Source: Peribacillus simplex (GTDB lineage Bacteria; Bacillota; Bacilli; Bacillales; DSM-1321). From it: a DNA stretch of 64,000 bases. The stretch covers positions 62,001 through 126,000 of the forward strand of contig NZ_FTMX01000002.1 of NCBI RefSeq assembly GCF_900156045.1, given 5' to 3'. Below the pieces are notes generated by a model that was given only the letters and a program-made list of their open reading frames with translations, ran no database searches and had not been told where the DNA came from. Positions 20,694 through 29,346 of the stretch are shown here, one piece after another; within the stretch, counting starts at the first letter, position 1; each line of letters begins with the position of its first letter. The translations under genes and the position numbers were made by a program.

Positions 20694-21329
20694 TTATCTA
20701 TTCTTGCGAAACTTTAATAATAGCTCTATCTCCGTTTGACCGCGACCTAACTTTTTGGCGATTTCCTCTATTGAATTCCCTTGATCCGCTAACATATCCA
20801 CTTTTTCATTTAATGACCGTTCATTTAACGAAGACTGCAGCACGTCCGAAAATTCCATGCCAGCCGGCTTCCCCTCGTTTTGAGGGAAAGCCTCCGCCGA
20901 TGAAAGTTCCAATTTGTCCTCGACTTTTACGGGTAAAGCATTGGCCTCATTTTCTTCAGGCATTATATTATAAGCGTTAATCGCCTGCATTTTAGCTGCG
21001 GCACGACTTCCCTCTTCATACCCAATCAGCATATTTTGTTCTTGTTGTTCTTGTTTATCTTCCTTTGTTTCTTTGATTGAACCATGTTCTTGTCCTTTTT
21101 GTCCATCGTGATTCATTGCAAGCGAATTGGTGAATGCCTTTACCAATGTCTCGTTGTCCTCTTTCATTTCCATTAAATAACCAGACAAAAGTTGTTCCAT
21201 TTCCCCAATGATGGCTTTTTGGTCTTTTTCCAACTTACTTAAACGATTTTGGCGAAGATATAAAACGATGATGGCAAAAATGGTGAATATGTTTAATACA
21301 AACAACAGAAATATAAAAAACGCTGACAT
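20694..21329 (-). CDS. swrB: Swarming motility protein SwrB (YlxL, DUF6115)
   Basis: SwrB promotes assembly of the flagellar basal body export apparatus and swarming in B. subtilis. The 211-residue product has a single N-terminal membrane helix (about 3-24), a coiled-coil region (about 28-65), a low-complexity middle, and a C-terminal HTH-like helix pair, EEIAKKLGRGQTEIELLLKF. It is longer than the B. subtilis protein (about 167 residues) because of the middle linker. It is the last gene of the fla/che operon. Identity rests on topology, tail motif and position. Confidence 0.85.
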   Translation of the reverse strand: MSAFFIFLLFVLNIFTIFAIIVLYLRQNRLSKLEKDQKAIIGEMEQLLSGYLMEMKEDNETLVKAFTNSLAMNHDGQKGQEHGSIKETKEDKQEQQEQNMLIGYEEGSRAAAKMQAINAYNIMPEENEANALPVKVEDKLELSSAEAFPQNEGKPAGMEFSDVLQSSLNERSLNEKVDMLADQGNSIEEIAKKLGRGQTEIELLLKFRKNR

Positions 21330-21391
21330 GTTGCCTCCTAATTAACCGGAATAGTCAATCCTGTTACCTTAATAAGGATGGGGATCTTTTT

Positions 21392-21556
21392 TCACTGTTG
21401 TTTTGCCCTGATTACTTTTCCCTTGCTTTCATGACAAAGCACAGTTCGAACATTCTGTGATTTCGAAACATTTATTGATGCGGGTACCCGTAAGAATATT
21501 TCCAAGTTGACATATAGGGGCTTTCTTCGTTCAATTGGAAATTCCCCAGACTCCAT
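21392..21556 (-). CDS. Possible small protein of 54 residues between sigD and swrB
   Basis: This frame is too short for usual gene callers. It starts with ATG 26 bp after the sigD stop codon, behind AAGAGGG (spacing rather short), and runs 54 codons to TGA inside a 253-bp gap. The peptide begins MESGEFPIERRKPLYVNLE and ends KGKVIRAKQQ; it is basic, has one Cys and no membrane helix. I do not recognise it. In B. subtilis sigD and swrB are nearly adjacent, so the extra DNA is unusual. It could be a real small gene, a remnant of a lost larger gene, or chance. Confidence 0.35.
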   Translation of the reverse strand: MESGEFPIERRKPLYVNLEIFLRVPASINVSKSQNVRTVLCHESKGKVIRAKQQ

Positions 21557-21582
21557 AGCCCTCTTCAATCAAAATATCGTGA

Positions 21583-22347
21583 TTAAATATTTAGACCTTG
21601 CATCGTGTTTCTTAATTTATATATCGCTTTCGAGTGTATTTGGGATATCCGGGACGTAGATAGGCTCATCACATGTCCGATTTCGGTTAATGTTAGTTCT
21701 TCCTTATAAAAAAGCTGTAAAACCAACTGTTCTTTTTCATTAAGCGTTTCTATGACTTTGGCTAATTCCACATACAGTTCTTCCCTTAATACATGTTCCT
21801 CAGGTAAATCCGCCTTTTCATCTTTAATATGAAAATTCGCGCTTTCTTTATCGTCCTCTTGGGGATTTTCATCAATTGACAGTACATTGGCAAAGAAATT
21901 CTCATTTAATGCAGCATATACTTCATCTTCCGGAATATTCAATTCACCGGCAATCTCATTTGGCGAAAGGTTCCTCATGTATTGCTGCTCCAGCTTTTCT
22001 ATTGCAGATTCAATTTTCTTGGCTTTATCTCTTGCACTCCGTGGAAGCCAATCCTCTTTCCTTAATCCATCTAAAATAGCACCACGAATTCTAAACGACG
22101 CATATGTATCAAACTTCAGGTCACGCTTCGTATCAAAGCGTTCCAGGGCATCGAATAACCCCATCATCCCTAAACTCCTTATATCATCCCGGCTCACATT
22201 TTTAGGAAGACTTACTGCAATACGTTGAACATGATACGATACGAGAGGTATGTATTTCTTTACCAAAATGTCCCCGGCTAGCGGATCTCTGCAATCCACC
22301 CAATTTTTCCAACATAACTGCTCTTCTTCGATGGTCAGATTAGACAT
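21583..22347 (-). CDS. sigD: RNA polymerase sigma factor SigD (FliA/WhiG family)
   Basis: SigD directs transcription of late flagellar, chemotaxis and autolysin genes. The start is the ATG at 22347 with AGGAGGATGTCCA; the 19 codons upstream are not needed. The product has 254 residues. Region 2 runs through SLGMMGLFDALERFDTKRDLKFDTYASFRIRGAI, written here as SLGMMGLFDALERFD then KFDTYASFRIRGAILDGLR. Region 3 follows with LPRSARDKAKKIESAIEKL. Region 4 has the C-terminal HTH (LTLTEIGHVMSLSTSRISQ). It lies after cheD. Confidence 0.97.
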   Translation of the reverse strand: MSNLTIEEEQLCWKNWVDCRDPLAGDILVKKYIPLVSYHVQRIAVSLPKNVSRDDIRSLGMMGLFDALERFDTKRDLKFDTYASFRIRGAILDGLRKEDWLPRSARDKAKKIESAIEKLEQQYMRNLSPNEIAGELNIPEDEVYAALNENFFANVLSIDENPQEDDKESANFHIKDEKADLPEEHVLREELYVELAKVIETLNEKEQLVLQLFYKEELTLTEIGHVMSLSTSRISQIHSKAIYKLRNTMQGLNI

Positions 22348-22473
22348 TGGACATCCTCCTAACATTGTTATACGATTTGTGATCAAAACGGCCCCTAAAG
22401 CCATAAATGCAATAATAATTCAGTAACAAGTGTACCTGTCATATTTTTGGCTTTTCAAAAACCAATTCCGATT

Positions 22474-22977
22474 CTATATGTTTTTAGTCCCTTTAGTTAC
22501 GGACCGGATATTTAGCAAACAATCATTTAAATTGAATTCGACCGTTCTTCCGCTATTCCCGCCAACATCTTCGGCAACGACTCTAATCCGTAAGTCAGAT
22601 AACTCTTTCCGGACAGCTTCCACATTCCGGGGCCCTATTCTCATTAAATCCACTCCGGAGGCAAATTGAAACATTTGCGCCCCGCCAGCCAACTTCGCTT
22701 TTAGAAATGGCATTCTTGCGCCTTCTTTTACTAAGATCTGTACCAATTCCTTTATCGCCGTATCTGCAAATTTGGCAATGTTGATCTGTCCAGATTTTGC
22801 GAGTGAAGAGTCAGGCAGCATGATATGGGCCAAACCTGCAATTTCTTTTTTTTCATCATAAATCACGACACCAACACACGACCCCAACCCGGAAGTACGA
22901 ATCGTATTGGGAGGTTTTATTATATTCATACCCGCTATTCCAACCTTAACAACCTGGGCCTTTAACAATTCAGTCAT
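22474..22977 (-). CDS. cheD: Chemoreceptor glutamine deamidase CheD
   Basis: CheD deamidates glutamines on methyl-accepting chemotaxis receptors and, in B. subtilis, also activates CheC. The 167-residue product has the catalytic Cys34 in LGSCVGVVIYD and catalytic His51 in LAHIMLPDSS. The gene overlaps the 3' end of cheC by 8 bp, which fits co-translation of the two partners. Confidence 0.97.
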   Translation of the reverse strand: MTELLKAQVVKVGIAGMNIIKPPNTIRTSGLGSCVGVVIYDEKKEIAGLAHIMLPDSSLAKSGQINIAKFADTAIKELVQILVKEGARMPFLKAKLAGGAQMFQFASGVDLMRIGPRNVEAVRKELSDLRIRVVAEDVGGNSGRTVEFNLNDCLLNIRSVTKGTKNI

Positions 22978-23608
22978 TAGGCGGCACTCCTAAAGCGGAA
23001 AAAATGATATCAAAAAAATCGGGATCAGGTAATAGAAAGAAATGACCATTAATGGAGTCAGGAAAAAGCTGGTCTTTATCAAATACTGTATCAATGACGA
23101 TGGCTGCGTCACTTACTTGAGATAATTCCAATAATCCATAACTGATCGTTGCCCCTACCATATCGATGCTCAAGGATGGAACGGATGGATGAATATTCAA
23201 TCGGGTGAAATCAGAAAGGGAAGAGAGATAGGATCCAGATAAAATGTTCCCTAATTCCTGAAGGCAAGAGAGTGCCAATTCAGTATAAGGTGCTGAATCT
23301 ATCAAAAAGGTCACATCACCAGTCATTTTACGAATCAAGTATTCAGCTACAGGTAGCGAAAGGATAAAAAACATACTCCCTGAAGCATCACCTTCCATTC
23401 TAAGGAAAACACTGGCAACGACGTGATCGGCCCCGCCAGCCATTTCCATCATTTCATCAAAGGAAACGATTCGGACATTAGGAACATTCATATCAATTTT
23501 CCTATTCAGGATGGCAGAAAGCGCGGTTGCTGCGTTCCCTGCACCTATATTACCGATTTCCTTCAAAATATCGAGTTGAAGAGGGTTGATTTTCTCAATG
23601 AATGACAT
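22970..23608 (-). CDS. cheC: CheY-P phosphatase CheC
   Basis: CheC dephosphorylates CheY-P and takes part in adaptation with CheD. The 212-residue product has both phosphatase helices of the CXY family: the first around LKEIGNIGAGNAATALS with Glu17 and Asn20, the second around LQELGNILSGS with Glu118 and Asn121. It starts 4 bp after the cheW stop codon and overlaps cheD. Confidence 0.96.
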   Translation of the reverse strand: MSFIEKINPLQLDILKEIGNIGAGNAATALSAILNRKIDMNVPNVRIVSFDEMMEMAGGADHVVASVFLRMEGDASGSMFFILSLPVAEYLIRKMTGDVTFLIDSAPYTELALSCLQELGNILSGSYLSSLSDFTRLNIHPSVPSLSIDMVGATISYGLLELSQVSDAAIVIDTVFDKDQLFPDSINGHFFLLPDPDFFDIIFSALGVPPND

Positions 23609-23612
23609 ATGA

Positions 23613-24068
23613 TTAACCTTCTCTTAACATATTTTCAGTCATTTCCATACTTAAGGCCTTCTCCAAATTAATTAGGACGAGCAGTCGCTTCTCAATTTTA
23701 GCCACTCCGCTAATGTATTCTGAAGTCAAATGTCCCACGACTTCAGGCTGGGGTTCGATACTCTCTACTGGAATATCCAAAACATCATTAGCAGAGTCCA
23801 CTATTAGCCCCACTTCGATATCATCCAGAATGACGACGATAATCCTCGTTGATTCATCGCATTCAACCTCTTCGAAACCAAAACGATTCCTTAAATCAAT
23901 AATTGGAGTAATTACACCCCTTAAATTTATGACTCCCTTTACAAATTTTACTGCCTTTGGAACTCTGGTAATATGCATAAGTTTTTCGATACCACTGACC
24001 TTATCCACTGGAATTGCATATTCTTTATCCTTAATTTGAAATACGATTACTTTCATATCCTCCGACAT
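23613..24068 (-). CDS. cheW: Chemotaxis coupling protein CheW
   Basis: CheW is the SH3-like adaptor that links receptors to CheA. The 151-residue product has the family stretches VFQIKDKEYAIPVDKVSGI near the N terminus and VKGVINLRGVITPIIDLRNRF in the middle. An AAGGAGGGG ribosome-binding site precedes the ATG. It sits 95 bp after cheA with no terminator visible between them. Confidence 0.97.
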   Translation of the reverse strand: MSEDMKVIVFQIKDKEYAIPVDKVSGIEKLMHITRVPKAVKFVKGVINLRGVITPIIDLRNRFGFEEVECDESTRIIVVILDDIEVGLIVDSANDVLDIPVESIEPQPEVVGHLTSEYISGVAKIEKRLLVLINLEKALSMEMTENMLREG

Positions 24069-24163
24069 CTATTCCCCTCCTTTTTAAAAAGCTCATGATG
24101 ATTGTGAAGCCTTGACGAAATACGGATCGACACGGTCGAACCAACGTCCCATTTATCAATCAT

Positions 24164-26209
24164 TCAATGAATCAATGTATTGCAATCTATGATTAAAGCA
24201 ACTTGGCCATCACCAAGTATCGTTGCCCCCGATATTGCAAATGCACTAGTTAAATAATTACCCAGTGACTTCAGAACGATTTCCAGCTGCCCGATAAATG
24301 AATCAACGACTAATCCTGCTAATTTATCGCCTTTTCTTACAATGACCACAGAGAGGGACTCTTTTTCTTCCTGACTGATAGGCACTTCGAATATATCTTT
24401 CAAGAACAGAAGCGGTAGGACCTTCCCCCTGTAGTCAATAACTTGTTGATTATGGGCATTCATGATATCCGCTTTCTTTATGATTGCTGTTTCAATAATG
24501 GAGGAAAGCGGTATGGCATATTTTTCGTTTTGGATTGCAACCAGCATGACAGAAATAATCGACAATGTAAGCGGAAGTTGAATAAGGAAGATGGATCCTT
24601 CATTCTCTTTGGAATCGATCGTGACAGATCCACCGAGGGACTCAATAGTATTTTTAACCACATCCAGCCCCACACCCCGTCCCGATACATCTGAAATGGT
24701 TTCCGCTGTTGAAAAACCAGAAGCGAATATCAATTCATAAATTTGCTTATCCGTCAGAGTGGCGGCAGTTTCCTTAGTTAATATCCCATTGGATAAGGCC
24801 TTGTTCAATACTCGATCTTTATTGATGCCTGCTCCGTCATCCTCGATTTCAATGAAAACATGATTACCGCTGTGATATGCTTTTAACAGGATTTTACCTT
24901 CTTCATTCTTTCCTTTCGCCAAACGTTCTTCAGTTGTTTCAATTCCATGATCCATGGCGTTTCTTATTAAATGGACGAGTGGATCACCGATTTCATCAAT
25001 GACTGTACGATCAAGTTCCGTTTCGGCACCGTTGATTTCCAATTTGACCTTCTTGTTTAAATCCCTTGCCAATTGACGAACCATTTTAGGAAAACGATTG
25101 AATACAGTTTCCACGGGCACCATCCGCATATTCAATACGATTGTTTGTAAATCACTTGTTATACGGGACATTCTTTCTACTGTTTCATTCAATTCTTGAT
25201 TATCCAAATTACTGGAAATTTGATCAAGTCTGCCTCTATCGATTACTAGTTCCTCGAATAAGTTCATTAATATATCAAGCCGCTCAATGTTCACCCGAAT
25301 GGTCTTGCTTGATGCCGGCTTAACGGGTGCCTGTTTTTTCTTATCATCGGTATCATCAGTTGGAAGCGAAGCATTCTTTGATTCTTGTTTTAGAATTTTA
25401 GTAACTTTATCCTCGTTAAAATTGGCTGCATGCCGCATGCCTTCTAGATCAAGTGCATTTACAACAACTTGATCCACTTCGGAAACCTTCATGATTTTTT
25501 TCTTTATCTCTTCACCCGATTCTGTTGTTACCATCGTGACCGTAAATTGCTGATCGAATTGCTCTTCTTCCAAAAGTTCGACGGGAGGGTGTGACTTGAT
25601 TACTTCACCCGACTTTTCAAGCACTTCGAAAACCATAAACACACGGGCAGCTTTTAAAAGACAGTCCTCATGCAACTCTATCGAAATTTCGAAGCTGTTG
25701 AAGCCTTGATCTTTGGACTGTTGAAGTACTGTCCATTCAAATTCATCGTACTCTCCCGCATTTATTTCCTTCTTTTCTAGGACGGCAGAAGCTGCTGCAA
25801 TTTCTGCAATGGTGGAAGAAAAGGGCGACTCCCCTTTTTCAATCATTTCCAGCTGATGGACAACATCCTTCACATTTCTTTTTCCATCTCCACCTTCAGA
25901 AATGGACATGACCATTGCTTCTAAATCATCAACCGCTAAAAATATCACATCAAACAATTCAGGCGAAAGGGCGATTTGGCTGTTTCGGATCGCATCCAGC
26001 ACATTCTCCATTTTATGAGTTAAATTGGCTAGATCCTCATACCCCATAGTTGCTGACATCCCTTTCAAGGTATGGGCGGAACGAAAGATTTCATTTACTA
26101 TCGAGAGGTCTTCCGGGTTCTTTTCGAGTACCAGCAACTGTTCGCTGCACGTTTGAAGATGTTCTTTACTTTCTTCTATAAATACCTCTAAATATTGATT
26201 CATATCCAT
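24164..26209 (-). CDS. cheA: Chemotaxis histidine kinase CheA
   Basis: CheA autophosphorylates in response to receptors and passes phosphate to CheY and CheB. The 681-residue product starts MDMNQYLEVFIEES. Its HPt domain carries His46 in AHTLKGMSATMGY. A CheY-binding P2 domain, a dimerisation domain, an HATPase domain (HLIRNAMDHGIE, IEDDGAGIN and GRGVGLDVVKN) and a C-terminal CheW-like regulatory domain follow. It is 21 bp downstream of cheB. Confidence 0.98.
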   Translation of the reverse strand: MDMNQYLEVFIEESKEHLQTCSEQLLVLEKNPEDLSIVNEIFRSAHTLKGMSATMGYEDLANLTHKMENVLDAIRNSQIALSPELFDVIFLAVDDLEAMVMSISEGGDGKRNVKDVVHQLEMIEKGESPFSSTIAEIAAASAVLEKKEINAGEYDEFEWTVLQQSKDQGFNSFEISIELHEDCLLKAARVFMVFEVLEKSGEVIKSHPPVELLEEEQFDQQFTVTMVTTESGEEIKKKIMKVSEVDQVVVNALDLEGMRHAANFNEDKVTKILKQESKNASLPTDDTDDKKKQAPVKPASSKTIRVNIERLDILMNLFEELVIDRGRLDQISSNLDNQELNETVERMSRITSDLQTIVLNMRMVPVETVFNRFPKMVRQLARDLNKKVKLEINGAETELDRTVIDEIGDPLVHLIRNAMDHGIETTEERLAKGKNEEGKILLKAYHSGNHVFIEIEDDGAGINKDRVLNKALSNGILTKETAATLTDKQIYELIFASGFSTAETISDVSGRGVGLDVVKNTIESLGGSVTIDSKENEGSIFLIQLPLTLSIISVMLVAIQNEKYAIPLSSIIETAIIKKADIMNAHNQQVIDYRGKVLPLLFLKDIFEVPISQEEKESLSVVIVRKGDKLAGLVVDSFIGQLEIVLKSLGNYLTSAFAISGATILGDGQVALIIDCNTLIH

Positions 26210-26230
26210 ACAACCTCACACCTCCACTTG

Positions 26231-27328
26231 TTAACAATAGCTTATTATCACTTTAGCTATTTTTTCTACATCCTCTACGCTATCTATTATCTTGGTATTG
26301 ATTGCCGCCTTAGGCATACCAAAAACGATTGATGTCTCCTGTGATTCGGCTATCGCTTTTAAAGGACCATTTTGTTTAAGATTGGTAAGCCCCCTCGATC
26401 CGTCCATCCCCATTCCTGTCATGATAACGGCTATTTTCGCAGAATCATTCATTTCACTTACCGATTCAAACAGAACATCAACCGAAGGGCGATGTCCATG
26501 ACGCACTTCGGATTGATCCAAAAGGATTGCCCAGCTCATCCCGACCTTCCTCACTTTCAAGTGAAAACCTCCAGGTGCGATGTAGGCGACACCTTTTTGA
26601 ATCAGTTCTCCCTCTTCAGCTTCCTTCACTTTAATCTTGCATAATGAATTCAGGCGTGTTGCCAAGGATTTTGTGAAATCGGGGGGCATATGCTGGACAA
26701 TGAGTATGGGAGCATCAATTTCTTCTGGGAGTCCTGTCAAGACAGTCTGCAAAGCTCTCGGGCCTCCTGTTGATGTACCGATGACTATTACCTTATTGTA
26801 TCCATAGGACCATTCTTTGATGTTTTTTTCATTTTCCGTCAATTTAACTGAATCTATTTTACTATATTCTCCCCAGACCGATGGGCTTCTTTCAATATTT
26901 TTCGCATTTTTTTCTAGTTTGTGAACATTTGCCCTGCTGGCCGCCATAACTTTTTCATGGAGTTCTTTCTTGATTTTATGTAAATCCAATGAAATGGCTC
27001 CCGAAGGTTTAGCCACAAAGTCAAAGGCTCCACTGTTCATGGCGGCAAATGTATTTTCTGTTCCTTTTTTCGTGGTGCTTGATAACATGACTACAGCGGT
27101 TGGACATTCATTCATTATCCGGTTTAATGCTTCCAATCCGTCCATAATCGGCATTTCCACATCCAAAGTCACGACATCGGGTTTTAAAGCCTTTATTTTG
27201 TCAATGGCATCTCTTCCATTCCTGGCAGTCCCGATGACTTCCACCCTGCTATCTTCTGCTAAAAACTCTGAAATTAACTTTCTCATAAACGCAGAATCGT
27301 CCACTATCAGCACTTTTACTTTACCCAT
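26231..27328 (-). CDS. cheB: Chemotaxis methylesterase/deamidase CheB
   Basis: CheB removes methyl groups from receptor glutamates when its receiver domain is phosphorylated by CheA. From the ATG at 27328 the product has 365 residues. The receiver domain (1-120) has Asp9-Asp10-equivalents in LIVDDSAFMRK and phosphorylated Asp56 in TLDVEMPIMDG. The C-terminal esterase domain has the Ser in GTSTGGPRA, the His in QHMPPDFT and the Asp in TGMGMDGSRG. A TTG seven codons upstream overlaps flhG and has no better ribosome-binding site. Confidence 0.96.
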   Translation of the reverse strand: MGKVKVLIVDDSAFMRKLISEFLAEDSRVEVIGTARNGRDAIDKIKALKPDVVTLDVEMPIMDGLEALNRIMNECPTAVVMLSSTTKKGTENTFAAMNSGAFDFVAKPSGAISLDLHKIKKELHEKVMAASRANVHKLEKNAKNIERSPSVWGEYSKIDSVKLTENEKNIKEWSYGYNKVIVIGTSTGGPRALQTVLTGLPEEIDAPILIVQHMPPDFTKSLATRLNSLCKIKVKEAEEGELIQKGVAYIAPGGFHLKVRKVGMSWAILLDQSEVRHGHRPSVDVLFESVSEMNDSAKIAVIMTGMGMDGSRGLTNLKQNGPLKAIAESQETSIVFGMPKAAINTKIIDSVEDVEKIAKVIISYC

Positions 27329-27338
27329 ATAAGGAGAC

Positions 27339-28205
27339 CTACTTTCCAAAAAAATATCTCTTCATATTTTGGAGGAAATGGCTTTTTTGCAAAGTCAATT
27401 CTTCCCCAAATGAATGATTTGCATATCTCGAAGCAATGTCCACAATGGCTTTGGATACATCGGATTCAGAATCAAAAAGGAGAAAGGGCATTTGTTTGGT
27501 AACAGATTTGGGTACGGTTCTATCATCTGGCAAGTATCCTAGAGCTACAGTTTCCAGTCCCAAAAATTTCACTAGTGCATTTTGGAGCCGCTTAATCGTT
27601 TCTTTGCCGTCCTTACTCGTGAAAACCCGATTGCAAACCAGGAACAATGGAATCTCTTTATTTACTGAATGGATATATTTCATAGCGGAATATGCATCCA
27701 TAATTGAAGTAGGTTCAGGCGTCGTGATAACGACTAATTCATCCACACACAACAGGAATTTCATGGACTCCTTAGTGATGCCTGCCCCCATATCAAATAA
27801 TATATAATCGTAATTCGCCAACAATAAACTGAATTCTTCATGAAAACGGGTATACTTATCTTCATCAAGTGAAAAGAGATCCGTCAACCCTGTTCCACCT
27901 GTAATGATTGAAATATTTCCCGGTCCTGACATGATGATATCCTTCAAACTACAATCTTTTTCAAAAAAATCAATAATACTGCAGGGAGAGTGTTCCCCTA
28001 TCAAAATATCAATATTCCCCATACCGATATCCATGTCGAACAACAGTATCTTTTTGCCTCTTTGGGATAAGGCAATGGAAAAATTCAAAGTAAAGTTTGA
28101 TTTTCCCACTCCACCTTTACCGCTTAAAACGGCAATCGTTTTGGCCATTGATTTATTTTTGCGGGCTTCCAATCTTTTTCGTAAACTCTCAGCTTGATCT
28201 TTCAT
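27339..28205 (-). CDS. flhG: MinD-like ATPase FlhG (YlxH)
   Basis: FlhG is a ParA/MinD-type ATPase that, with FlhF, controls number and placement of flagella. It also promotes C-ring assembly by handling FliM-FliY. The 288-residue product has an N-terminal activation stretch (residues 1-20, with Gln4 in KDQAESLRKR, of the kind that stimulates FlhF GTPase) and the deviant Walker A GKGGVGKS at 29-36. It overlaps the flhF end by 17 bp. Confidence 0.96.
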   Translation of the reverse strand: MKDQAESLRKRLEARKNKSMAKTIAVLSGKGGVGKSNFTLNFSIALSQRGKKILLFDMDIGMGNIDILIGEHSPCSIIDFFEKDCSLKDIIMSGPGNISIITGGTGLTDLFSLDEDKYTRFHEEFSLLLANYDYILFDMGAGITKESMKFLLCVDELVVITTPEPTSIMDAYSAMKYIHSVNKEIPLFLVCNRVFTSKDGKETIKRLQNALVKFLGLETVALGYLPDDRTVPKSVTKQMPFLLFDSESDVSKAIVDIASRYANHSFGEELTLQKSHFLQNMKRYFFGK

Positions 28206-29346
28206 ATTTTTTAGCCTCGAAAGCCATCTTCAATAGCTGTGATGATGTAGCTATTTCAATATCGTCTGGCACATTCTGTCCATCCGTTATATAGGCCGCT
28301 CCCAATTTATGAGTGTGTATAAAATTGAATATCGGCCCGAAAGTAGAGGTTTCGTCCGCTTTTGTAAAAATGATCTGTTTAATCGGTATGGTAGCAAACT
28401 GTCGATAAATATCTTCCATATCCTTTTGTTTAGAAGTCAATGACAACACTAGATAGGTTTCCATCTCATCTGTAAAATGGATGATTTCATTAAGGTCCTT
28501 AACATATTGCGGGTTACGGAAATTCCTTCCTGCCGTATCAATAAAAACAAAATCATAATGGGAGAAACGTTCAGCCGCCCTTTTGAAGTCTTCCAGGTTA
28601 TAAGCGACTTCAATGGGAACGTTTAGAATCTTGGCATATGTCTTAATTTGATCTATTGCAGCGATCCTGTACGTATCCGTCGTAATGAAAGCCACCTTTT
28701 TATCATGCTTCAACATGGTTTCCGCAGCTATTTTTGCCAGGGTCGTTGTCTTTCCCACACCTGTTGGGCCAACAATAGTAATATACTTTTTTTGCAGCCC
28801 GTTCTTTCCATTTTCGACCTTTTCCAAAATCGCGAACAGAGCTTCTTCCAACCAAACTTGAACCTCTTCATCAGTGGATTGCTGTTTAAAAACGAACCAT
28901 TTTTCAAGCAGTTCATCCATGATTTGGTACCGAAGTGATATATCCACTTCCTGCTCGGTTAGGTATTCATGGATTTTCTGCAGTTTCCCCGGATATTTTC
29001 TATCAGGTGAATGGATTTGCAAACCCTTTATCATATCTTTTAAACCTTCGATTTCTTTTACTAAGTCAGCACTTTCCTTATTGCCTTCATTATGTTCAGA
29101 GGCATGATTTATCACTTCCAGCTTTGATGGCAACTTCTTCGATTTTTGTTTGGTTACGGTTTGGACAGGCTGGGACACGGGGTCTATGGCTGCAATGACT
29201 TCAATATTCCTCTTTTTGAATAATCCTAAGAAACCACCAGTATATACAGCCTTTGAACTTAAGATTACCGCATCACTGCCTAGTTCCTCTCTTATTCGCT
29301 TCATTGCCTCGTTCATTGATGGTGCCAAATATTTCTTTACCTTCAA
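28189..29346 (-). CDS. flhF: SRP-type GTPase FlhF
   Basis: FlhF is the third SRP-family GTPase and directs the site of flagellar assembly. The 385-residue product has a basic N-terminal B domain (MKVKKYLAPSMNEAMKRI), a central N domain, and a G domain with the P-loop GPTGVGKT at 193-200 and the later DTAGRN motif. The start is TTG at 29346, overlapping the flhA stop codon (TTGA), which implies coupled translation. Confidence 0.96.
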   Translation of the reverse strand: MKVKKYLAPSMNEAMKRIREELGSDAVILSSKAVYTGGFLGLFKKRNIEVIAAIDPVSQPVQTVTKQKSKKLPSKLEVINHASEHNEGNKESADLVKEIEGLKDMIKGLQIHSPDRKYPGKLQKIHEYLTEQEVDISLRYQIMDELLEKWFVFKQQSTDEEVQVWLEEALFAILEKVENGKNGLQKKYITIVGPTGVGKTTTLAKIAAETMLKHDKKVAFITTDTYRIAAIDQIKTYAKILNVPIEVAYNLEDFKRAAERFSHYDFVFIDTAGRNFRNPQYVKDLNEIIHFTDEMETYLVLSLTSKQKDMEDIYRQFATIPIKQIIFTKADETSTFGPIFNFIHTHKLGAAYITDGQNVPDDIEIATSSQLLKMAFEAKKYERSS

